Positions 34,241 to 46,693 of a DNA stretch of 64,000 bases are shown here, in pieces. Position numbers and translations under genes: made by a program. The notes under the pieces were generated by a model that worked only from the letters and a program-made list of their open reading frames with translations, had not been told where the DNA came from and did not search any database. Position 1 is the stretch's first letter. Each line of letters opens with the position of its first letter. This DNA comes from Antedon mediterranea. Its lineage: Eukaryota > Echinodermata > Crinoidea > Comatulida > Antedonidae. The stretch covers positions 10,886,922-10,950,921 of the forward strand of contig NC_092678.1 in NCBI RefSeq assembly GCF_964355755.1, given 5' to 3'.

Positions 34241-37200
34241 TATTTTGAGGGTTGTAAATGTCAGGCCTAAACAAGTGGACCTTTTTTAAAATCAGAAACA
34301 AAGTTGCATGGCATTATTTTTCATTGGTTGATCATCCATTTCATATATATAGACTATTATCAGCTCTTAAGTCATATACTGGTTTGCGGCGTAACGGGTA
34401 ATGCTCAGTTTTGAGTGATTTCAATAGTGGGTTTGAACTTCTAGGGATATTTTTTTTCTTTTTTTTTTTATTTGAAAATAAATATTGTTTTTGAAAGTGA
34501 GATATTTTGAGGGTTGTAAATGTCAGGCCTAAACAAGTGAACCTTTTTTAAAATCAGAAACAAAGTTGCATGGCATTATTTTTCATTGATTGATCATTAA
34601 TTTCATATAAATACACTATTATCAGCTCTTCAGTTATCTACTGGTTTGTAGCGTAACGGGTAATGCTCAGGTTTGAGTGCTCTGAGTAGTGGGTCGAACC
34701 TCTAACTAGGGATATTTTTTTTCTTTTTTTTTTTAAATTGAAAATAAATATGGTTTTTGAAAGTGAGATATTTTGAGGGTTGTAAATGTCAGGCCTAAAC
34801 AAGTGGACCTTTTTTAAAATCAGAAACAAAGTTGCATGGCATTATTTTTCATTGATTGATAATTCATTTCATATAAATAGACTATTATCAGCTCTACAGT
34901 CATCTACTGGTTTGTGGCGTAACGGGTAATGCTCAGGTTTGAGTGCTCTGAGTAGTGGGTCGAACCTCTAGGGATATTTTTTTTCTTTTTTTTTTTAAAT
35001 TGAAAATAAATATGGTTTTTGAAAGTGAGATATTTTGAGGGTTGTAAATGTCAGGCCTAAACAAGTGAACCTTTTTTAAAATCAGAAACAAAGTTGCATG
35101 GCATTATTTTTCATTGATTTATTATTTATTTCATATAAATAGAGTATTATCAGCTCCTCAGTCATCTACTGGTTTGTGGCGTAACGGGTAATGCTCAGGT
35201 TTGAGTGCTCTCAGTAGTGGGTTCGAACCTATACGGGTATTTTTTTTCTTTTTTTTTTTATTTGAAAATAAATATTGTTTTTGAAAGTGAGATATTTTGA
35301 GGGTTGTAAATGTCAGGCCTAAACAAGTGGACCTTTTTTAAAATCAGAAACAAAGTTGCATGGCATTATTTTTCATTGGTTGATCATCCATTTCATATAT
35401 ATAGACTATTATCAGCTCTTAAGTCATATACTGGTTTGCGGCGTAACGGGTAATACCCAGGTTTGAGTGCTCTCAGTAGCGGGTTCCAACCTCTAGGGAT
35501 ATTGCTTTTTTTTTTCTTATTGAAAATAAATATTTTTTTTGAAAATGAGATATTTTTTAGGGTTGTAAATGTCAGGCCTAAACAAATGGATCTTTTTTAA
35601 AATCAGAAACAAAGTTGCATGGCATTATTTTTCATTGATTGATAATTCATTTCATATAAATAGACTATTACCAGCTCTTCAGTCATCTACTGGTTTGTGG
35701 CGTAACGAGTAATGCTCAGGTTTGCGTGCTCTGAGTAGTGGTTCGAACCTCTAGGGATATTTTTTTTCTTTTTTTTTTAAATTGAAAATAAATATGGTTT
35801 TTGAAAGTGAGATATTTTGAGGGTTGTAAATGTCAGGCCTAAACAAGTGGACCTTTTTTAAAATCAGAAACAAAGTTGCATGGCATTATTTTTCATTGAT
35901 TGATCATTTATTTTATATATATAGACTATTATCAGCTCCTCAGTCATCTACTGGTTTGTGGCGTAACCGGTAATGCTCAGGTTTGAGTGCTCTCAGTAGT
36001 GGGTTCGAACATATACGGGTATTTTTTTTCTTTTTTTTTTATTTGAAAATAAATATTGTTTTTGAAAGTGAGATATTTTGAGGGTTGTAAATGTCAGGCC
36101 TAAACAAGTGGACCTTTTTTAAAATCAGAAACAAAGTTGCATGGCATTATTTTTCATTGATTGATCATTTATTTAATATAAATAGACTATTATCAGCTCC
36201 TCAATCATCTACTGGTTTGTGGCGTAACGGATAATGCTCAAGTTTGAGTGCTTTCAGTAGTGGGTTCGAACCTCCGGGGATTTTTTTTTTTTTTAAATTG
36301 AAAATAAATATTGTTTTTGAAAGTGAGATATTTTGAGGGTTGTAAATGTCAGGCCTAAACAAGTGGACCTTTTTTAAAATCAGAAACAAAGTTGCATGGC
36401 ATTATTTTTCATTGGTTGATCATCCATTTCATATAAATAGACTATTATCAGCTCTTCAGTCATCTACTGGTTTGTGGCGTAACGGGTAATGCTCAGGTTT
36501 GAGTGCTCTGAGTAGTGGGTCGAACCTCAAAAGATATTTTTTTTCTTTTTTTTTAAATTGAAAATAAATATGGTTTTTGAAAGTGAGATATTTTAAGGGT
36601 TTTAAATGTCAAGCCTAACCAAGTGGACCTTTTTTTAAAATCAGAAACAAAGTTGCATAACATCATTTTACATTGATGGATCATTCATTTCATATAAATA
36701 GACTGTTATCAGCTCTTCAGTCATCTACTGGTTTGTGGCGTAACGGGTAATACCCAGGTTTGAGTGCTCTCAGTAGCGGGTTCCAACCTCTACGGGTATT
36801 TTTTTTTCTTTTTTTTTTAATTGAAAATAAATATTTTTTTTGAAAATGAGATATTTTGAGGGTTGCAACTGTCAGGCCTAAACAAGTGGACCTTTTTTAA
36901 AATCAGAAACAAAGTTGCATGGCATTATTTTTCATTGATTGATAATTCATTTCATATAAATAGACTATTACCAGCTCTTCAGTCATCTTCTGGTTTGTGG
37001 CGTAACGGATAATGCTCAGGTTTGAGTGCTCTCAGTAGCGGGTTCCAACCTCTAGGGATATTGCTTTTTTTTTTCTTATTGAAAATAAATATTTTTTTTT
37101 GAAAATGAGATATTTTTTAGGGTTGTGAATGTCAGGCCTAAACAAATGGATCTTTTTTAAAATCAGAAACAAAGTTGTATGGCATTATTTTCATTGATTG

Positions 37201-39295
37201 ATAATTCATTTCATATAAATAGACTATTATCAGCTCTTCTGTCATCTACTGGTTTGTGGCGTAACGGGTGATGCTCAGGTTTGAGTGCTCTGAGTAGTGG
37301 GTCGAAACTCTAGGGATATTTTTTTTCTTTTTTTTTTTAAATTGAAAATAAATATGGTTTTTGAAAGTGAGATATTTTGAGGGTTGTAAATGTCAGGTCT
37401 AAACAAGTGGACCTTTTTTTAAAATCAGAAACAAAGTTGCATGGCATTATTTTTCATTGATTGATCATTTATTTTATATATGTAGACTATTATCAGCTCC
37501 ACAGTCATCTACTGGTTTGTGGCGTAACGGGCAATGCTCAGGTTTGAGTGCTCTCAGTAGTGGGTTCGAACCTATACGGGTATTTTTTTTTTTTTTTTTT
37601 ATTTGAAAATAAATATTGTTTTTGAAAGTGAGATATTTTGAGGGTTGTAAATGTCAGGCCTAAACAAGTGGACCTTTTTTAAAATCAGAAACAAAGTTGC
37701 ATGGCATTATTTTTCATTGATTGATCATTTATTTAATATAAATAGACTATTATCAGCTCCTCAGTCATCTACTGGTTTGTGGCGTAACGGATAATGCTCA
37801 GGTTTGAGTGCTTTCAGTAGTGGGTTCGAACCTCTGGGGATTTTTTTTTTTAAATTGAAAATAAATATTGTTTTTGAAAGTGAGATATTTTGAGGGTTGT
37901 AAATGTCAGGCCTAAACAAGTGGACCTTTTTTAAAATCAGAAACAAAGTTGCATGGCATTATTTTTCATTGGTTGATCATCCATTTCATATATATAGACT
38001 ATTATCAGCTCTTAAGTCATATACTGGTTTGCGGCGTAACGGGTAATGCTCAGTTTTGAGTGATTTCAATAGTGGGTTTGAACTTCTAGGGATATTTTTT
38101 TTCTTTTTTTCTTTATTTGAAAATAAATATTGTTTTTGAAAGTGAGATATTTTGAGGGTTGTAAATGTCAGGCCTAAACAAGTGAACCTTTTTTAAAATC
38201 AGAAACAAAGTTGCATGGCATTATTTTTCATTGATTGATCATTAATATCATATAAATACACTATTATCAGCTCTTCAGTTATCTACTGGTTTGTACCGTA
38301 ACGGGTAATACCCAGGTTTGAGTGCTCTCAGTAGCGGGTTTCAACCTCTAGGGATATTGCTTTTTTTTTTTCTTATTGAAAATAAATATTTTTTTTGAAA
38401 ATGAGATATTTTTTAGGGTTGTAAATGTCAGGCCTAAACAAATGGATCTTTTTTAAAATCAGAAACAAAGTTGCATGGCATTATTCTTCATTGATTGATA
38501 ATTCATTTCATATAAATAGACTATTACCAGCTCTTCAGTCATCTACTGGTTTGTGGCGTAACGAGTAATGCTCAGGTTTGAGTGCTCTGAGTAGTGGGTC
38601 GAACCTCTAGGGATATTTTTTTTCTTTTTTTTTTAAATTGAAAATAAATATGGTTTTTGAAAGTGAGATATTTTGAGGGTTGTAAATGTCAGGCCTAAAC
38701 AAGTGGACCTTTTTTAAAATCAGAAACAAAGTTGCATGGCATTATTTTTCATTGATTGATAATTCATTTCATATAAATAGACTATTACCAGCTCTTCAGT
38801 CATCTACTGGTTTGTGGCATAACGAGTAATGCTCAGGTTTGAGTGCTCTGAGTAGTGGGTCGAACCTCTAGGGATATTTTTTTTCTTTTTTTTTTTAAAT
38901 TGAAAATAAATATGGTTTTTGAAAGTGAGATATTTTGAGGGTTGTAAATGTCAGGCCTAAACAAGTGGACCTTTTTTAAAATCAGAAACAAAGTTGCATG
39001 GCATTATTTTTCATTGATTGATAATTCATTTCATATAAATAGACTATTATCAGCTCTTCAGTCATCTACTGGTTTGTGGCGTAACGGGTAATGCTCAGGT
39101 TTGAGTGCTCTGAGTAGTGGGTCGAACCTCTAGGGATATTTTTTTTCTTTTTTTTTTAAAATTGAAAATAAATATGGTTTTTGAAAGTGAGATATTTTGA
39201 GGGTTGTAAATGTCAGGCCTAAACAAGTGGACCTTTTTTAAAATCAGAAACAAAGTTGCATGGCATTATTTTTCATTGATTTATTATTTATTTCA

Positions 39296-39303
39296 TATAA
39301 ATA
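39296..39303 (+). promoter_or_regulatory. TATA-like box of a representative Sat-2 unit
   Basis: TATAAATA begins 43 bp before the A box, about 30-36 bp before the start of the tRNA-like head. Most units keep TATAAATA or TATATATA at this position, for example in the stretch CATATATATAGAC. Upstream TATA boxes at this distance are known to help start-site choice in many pol III genes. Its role here is inferred. Confidence 0.55.
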
Positions 39304-39338
39304 GAGTATTATCAGCTCCTCAGTCATCTACTGGTTTG

Positions 39339-39350
39339 TGGCGTAACGGG
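39339..39350 (+). promoter_or_regulatory. Pol III A box (representative unit)
   Basis: TGGCGTAACGGG matches the A-box consensus TRGCNNAGYNGG with one mismatch (A for G at the eighth base). It is present with minor changes in nearly every unit; common variants are TGGCGTAACGGA and TGGCGTAACCGG. Confidence 0.75.
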
Positions 39351-39381
39351 TAATGCTCAGGTTTGAGTGCTCTCAGTAGTG

Positions 39382-39392
39382 GGTTCGAACCT
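39382..39392 (+). promoter_or_regulatory. Pol III B box (representative unit)
   Basis: GGTTCGAACCT matches the B-box consensus GGTTCGANTCC at nearly all positions and starts 43 nt after the A box start, the spacing found in tRNA genes. TFIIIC binding is expected from this but not shown. Confidence 0.75.
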
Positions 39393-39401
39393 ATACGGGT
39401 A

Positions 39402-39420
39402 TTTTTTTTCTTTTTTTTTT
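39402..39420 (+). terminator. Pol III T-run terminator (representative unit)
   Basis: T8-C-T10 begins 10 nt after the B box. Four or more T on the non-template strand stop polymerase III, so each unit would yield a short RNA of roughly 75-95 nt. Every unit has such a run, from about 8 T to 29 T without a break. Confidence 0.7.
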
Positions 39421-42400
39421 ATTTGAAAATAAATATTGTTTTTGAAAGTGAGATATTTTGAGGGTTGTAAATGTCAGTCCTAAACAAGTGGACCTTTTTT
39501 AAAATCAGAAACAAAGTTGCATGGCATTATTTTTCATTGGTTGATCATCCATTTCATATATATAGACTATTATCAGCTCTTAAGTCATATACTGGTTTGC
39601 GGCGTAACGGGTAATACCCAAGGTTGAGTGCTCTCAGTAGCGGGTTCCAACCTCTAGGGATATTGCTTTTTTTCCTTATTGAAAATAAATATTTTTTTTT
39701 TAAATGAGATATTTTTTAGGGTTGTAAATGTCAGGCCTAAACAAATGGATCTTTTTTAAAATCAGAAACAAAGTTGCATGGCAATATTTTTCATTGATTG
39801 ATAATTCATTTCATATAAATAGACTATTACCAGCTCTTTAGTCATCTACTGGTTTGTGGCGTAACGAGTAATTCTCAGGTTTGAGTGCTCTGAGTAGAGG
39901 GTCGAACCTCTAGGGATATTTTTTTTCTTTTTTTTTAAATTGAAAATAAATATGGTTTTTGAAAGTGAGATATTTTGAGGGTTGTAAATGTCAGGCCTAA
40001 ACAAGTGGACCTTTTTTAAAATCAGAAACAAAGTTGCATGGCATTATTTTTCATTGATTGATCATTTATTTTATATATATAGACTATTATCAGCTCCTCA
40101 GTCATCTACTGGTTTGTGGCGTAACCGGTAATGCTCAGGTTTGAGTGCTCTCAGTAGTGGGTTCGAACCTATACGGGTATTTTTTTTCTTTTTTTTTTAT
40201 TTGAAAATAAATATTGTTTTTGAAAGTGAGATATTTTGAGGGTTGTAAATGTCAGGCCTAAACAAGTGGACCTTTTTTAAAATCAGAAACAAAGTTGCAT
40301 GGCATTATTTTTCATTGATTGATCATTTATTTAATATAAATAGACTATTATCAGCTCCTCAGTCATCTACTGGTTTGTGGCGTAACGGATAATGCTCAGG
40401 TTTGAGTGCTTTCAGTAGTGGGTTCGAACCTCTGGGGATTTTTTTTTTTAAATTGAAAATAAATATTGTTTTTGAAAGTGAGATATTTTGAGGGTTGTAA
40501 ATGTCAGGCCTAAACAAGTGGACCTTTTTTAAAATCAGAAACAAAGTTGCATGGCATTATTTTTCATTGGTTGATCATCCATTTCATATATATAGACTAT
40601 TATCAGCTCTTAAGTCATATACTGGTTTGCGGCGTAACGGGTAATGCTCAGTTTTGAGTGATTTCAATAGTGGGTTTGAACTTCTAGGGATATTTTTTTT
40701 CTTTTTTTCTTTATTTGAAAATAAATATTGTTTTTGAAAGTGAGATATTTTGAGGGTTGTAAATGTCAGGCCTAAACAAGTGAACCTTTTTTAAAATCAG
40801 AAACAAAGTTGCATGGCATTATTTTTCATTGATTGATCATTAATATCATATAAATACACTATTATCAGCTCTTCAGTTATCTACTGGTTTGTACCGTAAC
40901 GGGTAATACCCAGGTTTGAGTGCTCTCAGTAGCGGGTTTCAACCTCTAGGGATATTGCTTTTTTTTTTTCTTATTGAAAATAAATATTTTTTTTGAAAAT
41001 GAGATATTTTTTAGGGTTGTAAATGTCAGGCCTAAACAAATGGATCTTTTTTAAAATCAGAAACAAAGTTGCATGGCATTATTTTTCATTGATTGATAAT
41101 TCATTTCATATAAATAGACTATTACCAGCTCTTCAGTCATCTACTGGTTTGTGGCGTAACGAGTAATGCTCAGGTTTGAGTGCTCTGAGTAGTGGGTCGA
41201 ACCTCTAGGGATATTTTTTTTCTTTTTTTTTTAAATTGAAAATAAATATGGTTTTTGAAAGTGAGATATTTTGAGGGTTGTAAATGTCAGGCCTAAACAA
41301 GTGGACCTTTTTTAAAATCAGAAACAAAGTTGCATGGCATTATTTTTCATTGATTGATAATTCATTTCATATAAATAGACTATTACCAGCTCTTCAGTCA
41401 TCTACTGGTTTGTGGCATAACGAGTAATGCTCAGGTTTGAGTGCTCTGAGTAGTGGGTCGAACCTCTAGGGATATTTTTTTTCTTTTTTTTTTTAAATTG
41501 AAAATAAATATGGTTTTTGAAAGTGAGATATTTTGAGGGTTGTAAATGTCAGGCCTAAACAAGTGGACCTTTTTTAAAATCAGAAACAAAGTTGCATGGC
41601 ATTATTTTTCATTGATTGATAATTCATTTCATATAAATAGACTATTATCAGCTCTTCAGTCATCTACTGGTTTGTGGCGTAACGGGTAATGCTCAGGTTT
41701 GAGTGCTCTGAGTAGTGGGTCGAACCTCTAGGGATATTTTTTTTCTTTTTTTTTTAAAATTGAAAATAAATATGGTTTTTGAAAGTGAGATATTTTGAGG
41801 GTTGTAAATGTCAGGCCTAAACAAGTGGACCTTTTTTAAAATCAGAAACAAAGTTGCATGGCATTATTTTTCATTGATTTATTATTTATTTCATATAAAT
41901 AGAGTATTATCAGCTCCTCAGTCATCTACTGGTTTGTGGCGTAACGGGTAATGCTCAGGTTTGAGTGCTCTCAGTAGTGGGTTCGAACCTATACGGGTAT
42001 TTTTTTTCTTTTTTTTTTATTTGAAAATAAATATTGTTTTTGAAAGTGAGATATTTTGAGGGTTGTAAATGTCAGGCCTAAACAAGTGGACCTTTTTTAA
42101 AATCAGAAACAAAGTTGCATGGCATTATTTTTCATTGGTTGATCATCCATTTCATATATATAGACTATTATCAGCTCTTAAGTCATATACTGGTTTGCGG
42201 CGTAACGGGTAATACCCAAGGTTGAGTGCTCTCAGTAGCGGGTTCCAACCTCTAGGGATATTGCTTTTTTTCCTTATTGAAAATAAATATTTTTTTTTTA
42301 AATGAGATATTTTTTAGGGTTGTAAATGTCAGGCCTAAACAAATGGATCTTTTTTAAAATCAGAAACAAAGTTGCATGGCATTATTTTTCATTGATTGAT

Positions 42401-45400
42401 AATTCATTTCATATAAATAGACTATTACCAGCTCTTTAGTCATCTACTGGTTTGTGGCGTAACGAGTAATTCTCAGGTTTGAGTGCTCTGAGTAGAGGGT
42501 CGAACCTCTAGGGATATTTTTTTTCTTTTTTTTTAAATTGAAAATAAATATGGTTTTTGAAAGTGAGATATTTTGAGGGTTGTAAATGTCAGGCCTAAAC
42601 AAGTGGACCTTTTTTAAAATCAGAAACAAAGTTGCATGGCATTATTTTTCATTGATTGATCATTTATTTTATATATATAGACTATTATCAGCTCCTCAGT
42701 CATCTACTGGTTTGTGGCGTAACCGGTAATGCTCAGGTTTGAGTGCTCTCAGTAGTGGGTTCGAACCTATACGGGTATTTTTTTTCTTTTTTTTTTATTT
42801 GAAAATAAATATTGTTTTTGAAAGTGAGATATTTTGAGGGTTGTAAATGTCAGGCCTAAACAAGTGGACCTTTTTTAAAATCAGAAACAAAGTTGCATGG
42901 CATTATTTTTCATTGATTGATCATTTATTTAATATAAATAGACTATTATCAGCTCCTCAATCATCTACTGGTTTGTGACGTAACGGATAATGCTCAAGTT
43001 TGAGTGCTTTCAGTAGTGGATTCGAACCTCCGGGGATTTTTTTTTTTTTTTTAATTGAAAATAAATATTGTTTTTGAAAGTGAGATATTTTGAGGGTTGT
43101 AAATGTCAGGCCTAAACAAGTGGACCTTTTTTAAAATCAGAAACAAAGTTGCATGGCATTATTTTTCATTGGTTGATCATCCATTTCATATATATAGACT
43201 ATTATCAGCTCTTAAGTCATATACTGGTTTGCGGCGTAACGGGTAATGCTCAGTTTTGAGTGACTTCAATAGTGGGTTTGAACCTCAAGGGATATTTTTT
43301 TTCTTTTTTTTAAAATTGAAAATAAATATGGTTTTTGAAAGTGAGATATTTTGAGGGTTTTAAATGTCAAGCCTAACCAAGTGGACCTTTTTTTAAAATC
43401 AGAAACAAAGTTGCATAACATCATTTTACATTGATGGATCATTTATTTCATATAAATAGACTGTTATCAGCTCTTCAGTCATCTACTGGTGTGTGGCGTA
43501 ACCGGTAGTGCTCAGGTTTGAGTTCTCGCAGTAGTGGGTTCGAACCTCTACGAATATTTTTTTTCTTTTTTTTTTAATTGAAAATAAATATTGTTTTTGA
43601 AAGTGAGATATTTTGAGGGTTGCAAATGTCAAGCCTAAACAAGTGGACCTTTTTTAAAATCAGAAACAAAGTTGCATGGCATTATTTTTCATTGGTTGAT
43701 CATCCATTTCATATAAATAGACTATTATCAGCTACTCAGTTATATACTGGTTTGCGGCGTAACGGGTAAAGCTCAGTTTTGAGTGATTTCAATAGTGGGT
43801 TCGAACTTCTAGGGATATTTTTTTATTTTTTTTATTTGAAAATAAATATTGTTTTTGAAAGTGAGATATTTTGAGGGTTGTAAATGTCAGGCCTAAACAA
43901 GTGAACATTTTTTTCAATCAGAAACAAAGTTGCATGGCATTATTTTTCATTGATTGATCATTCATTTCATATAACTATTATTAGCTCCTCAGTCATCTAC
44001 TGGTTTGTGGCGTAACGTGTAATGCTCAGGTTTAAGTGCTCTCAGTAGTGGGTTCGAACCTATAAGGGTATTTTTTTTTTCTTTTTTTTTTAATTGAAAA
44101 TAAATATTGTTTTTGAAAGTGAGATATTTTGAGGGTTGCAAATGTCAGGCCTAAACAAGTGAACCTTTTTTAAAATCAGAAACAAAGTTGCATGGCATTA
44201 TTTTTCATTGATTGATCATCCATTTCATATAAATAGACTATTATCAGCTCTTCAGTCATATACTGGTTTGCGGCGAACGGGTAATGCTCAGGTTTGAGTG
44301 ATGTCAATAGTGGGTTCGAACTTCTAGGGATATTTTTTTTCTTTTTTTTTTTATTTGAAAATAAATATTGTTTTTGAAGGTGAGATATTTTGAGGGTTGT
44401 AAATGTCAGGCCTAAACAAGTGAACCTTTTTTAAAATCAGAAACAAAGTTGCATGGCATTATTTTTCATTGATTTATTATTTATTTCATATAAATAGAGT
44501 ATTATCAGCTCTTCAGTCATCTACTGGTTTGAGGCGTAACGGGTAATGCTCAGGTTTGAGTGCTCTTAGTAGTGGGTTCGAACCTATACGGGTATTTTTT
44601 TTCTTTTTTTTTTAATTGAAAATAAATATTGTTTTTGAAAGTGAGATATTTTGAGGGTTGCAACTGTCAGGCCTAAACAAGTGGACCTTTTTTAAAATCA
44701 GAAACAAAGTTGCATGGCATTATTTTTCATTGATTGATCATTCATTTCATATAAATAGACTATTATCAGCTCCGCAGTCATCTACTGGTTTGTGGCGTAA
44801 CGGATAATTCTCAGATTTGAGTGCTTTCAGTAGTGGGTTCGAACCTCTAGGGATTTTTTTTTTTTTAAATTGAAAATAAATATTGTTTTTGAAAGTGAGA
44901 TATTTTGAGGGTTGTAAATGTCAGGCCTAAACAAGTGGACCTTTTTTAAAATCAGAAACAAAGTTGCATGGCATTATTTTTCATTGATTTATTATTAATT
45001 TCATATAAATAGAGTATTATCAGCTCTTCAGTCATCTACTGGTTTGTGGCGTAACGGGTAATGCTCAGGTTTGAGTGCTCTGAGTAGTGGGTCGAACCTC
45101 AAGGGATATTTTTTTTCTTTTTTTTTAAATTGAAAATAAATATGGTTTTTGAAAGTGAGATATTTTGAGGGTTTTAAATGTCAAGCCTAACCAAGTGGAC
45201 CTTTTTTTAAAATCAGAAACAAAGTTGCATAACATCATTTTACATTGATGGATCATTTATTTCATATAAATAGACTGTTATCAGCTCTTCAGTCATCTAC
45301 TGGTGTGTGGCGTAACCGGTAGTGCTCAGGTTTGAGTTCTCGCAGTAGTGGGTTCGAACCTCTACGAATATTTTTTTTCTTTTTTTTTTAATTGAAAATA

Positions 45401-46660
45401 AATATTGTTTTTGAAAGTGAGATATTTTGAGGGTTGCAAATGTCAGGCCTAAACAAGTGGACCTTTTTTAAAATCAGAAACAAAGTTGCATGGCATTATT
45501 TTTCATTGGTTGATCATCCATTTTATATAAATAGACTATTATCAGCTCTTCAGTCATCTACTGGTTTGTGGCGTAACGGGTAATGCTCAGGTTTGAGTGC
45601 TCTGAGTAGTGGGTCGAACCTCTAGGGATATTTTTTTTCTTTTTTTTTTAAATTGAAAATAAATATGGATTTTGAAAGTGAGATATTTTGAGGGTTGTAA
45701 ATGTCAGGCCTAAACAAGTGGACCTTTTTTAAAATCAGAAACAAAGTTGCATGGCATTATTTTTCATTGATTGATCATTCATTTCATATAAATGGACTAT
45801 TATCAGCTCCGCAGTCATCTACTGGTTTGTGGCGTAACGGATAATGCTCAGGTTTGAGTGCTTTCAGTAGTGGGTTCGAACCTCTAGGGATTTTTTTTTT
45901 TTTAAATTGAAAATAAATATTGTTTTTGAAAGTGAGATATTTTGAGGGTTGTAAATGTCAGGCCTAAACAAATGGACCTTTTTTAAAATCAGAAACAAAG
46001 TTGCATGGCATTATTTTTCATTGATTTATTATTAATTTCATATAAATAGAGTATTATCAGCTCTTCAGTCATCTACTGGTTTGATGCGTAACGGGTAATG
46101 CTCAGGTTTGAGTTCTCGCAGTAGTGGGTTCGAACCTCTACGAATATTTTTTTTCTTTTTTTTTTTTATTGAAAAAAATATTGTTTTTGAAAGTGAGATA
46201 TTTTGAGGGTTGTAAATGTCAGGCCTAAACAAGTGGACCTTTTTTAAAATCAGAAACAAAGTTGCATGGCATCATTTTTCATTGATTGATCATTCATTTC
46301 ATATAAATAGACTATTATCAGCTCTTCAGTTATCTACTGGTTTGTGGCGTAACTGGTAATGCTCAAGTTTGAGTGCTCTCACTAGTGGGTTCGAACCTCT
46401 ACGGATATTTTTTTTTTTTTATATTTAAAATAAATATTGTTTTTGAAAGTGAGATATTTTGAGGGTTGTAAATGTCAGGCCTAAACAAGTGAACCTTTTT
46501 TTAAAATCAGAAACAAAGTTGCATGGCATTATTTTTCATGGATTTATTATTAATTTCATATAAATAGAGTATTATCAGCTCTTCAGTCATCTACTGGTTT
46601 GAGGCGTAACGGGTAATGCTCAGGTTTGAGTTCTCGCAGTAGTGGGTTCGAATCTCTACG

Positions 46661-46662
<2 letters not shown>

Positions 46663-46691
<29 letters not shown>
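46663..46691 (+). repeat. Expanded T29 run in a Sat-2 unit
   Basis: This is the longest uninterrupted homopolymer in the window. Most units have a C breaking the run; this unit has lost it and expanded. It is prone to slippage and to sequencing length error. Confidence 0.8.

Positions 46692-46693
<2 letters not shown>

Larger units (their letters stand above)
39332..39402 (+). other. tRNA-like head of a representative Sat-2 unit
   Basis: Numbered as a tRNA, this 71-nt head has T8, A14, G18, G19 and A21. The D stem pairs fully (GCGT with ATGC, one G-T pair). The anticodon-like loop is TTGAGTG (T33 present, centre GAG), there is a 4-nt variable region, and the T loop is TTCGAAC, exactly the canonical pattern. 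The anticodon stem pairs at only three of five positions, the outer T stem fails, and the acceptor stem is largely unpaired. This makes it a decayed tRNA relative that keeps promoter boxes and D arm, like the head of a tRNA-SINE, and not a functional tRNA. The other ~110 heads follow the same plan. Confidence 0.75.
37600..42800 (+). repeat. Near-identical 2,598-bp tandem duplication within Sat-2
   Basis: About ten units (37.6-40.2 kb) are repeated immediately (40.2-42.8 kb) at an offset of 2,598 bp. Private marks are shared, such as GTTTGTACCGTAACGGG (38290 and 40888) and TAATACCCAAGGTTG (39612 and 42210). Only a handful of differences were seen, for example ATTCTTCATTG near 38483 against ATTTTTCATTG, and GTCAGTCCTA near 39475 against GTCAGGCCTA. 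This is the youngest amplification visible in the window, unless it is an assembly duplication. Confidence 0.85.

Noticed and set aside
39332-39402. Functional tRNA gene with GAG anticodon
   Set aside because: D arm, T loop and boxes are tRNA-like, but the acceptor stem and outer T stem do not pair and the anticodon stem pairs only in part; no unit seen is better.
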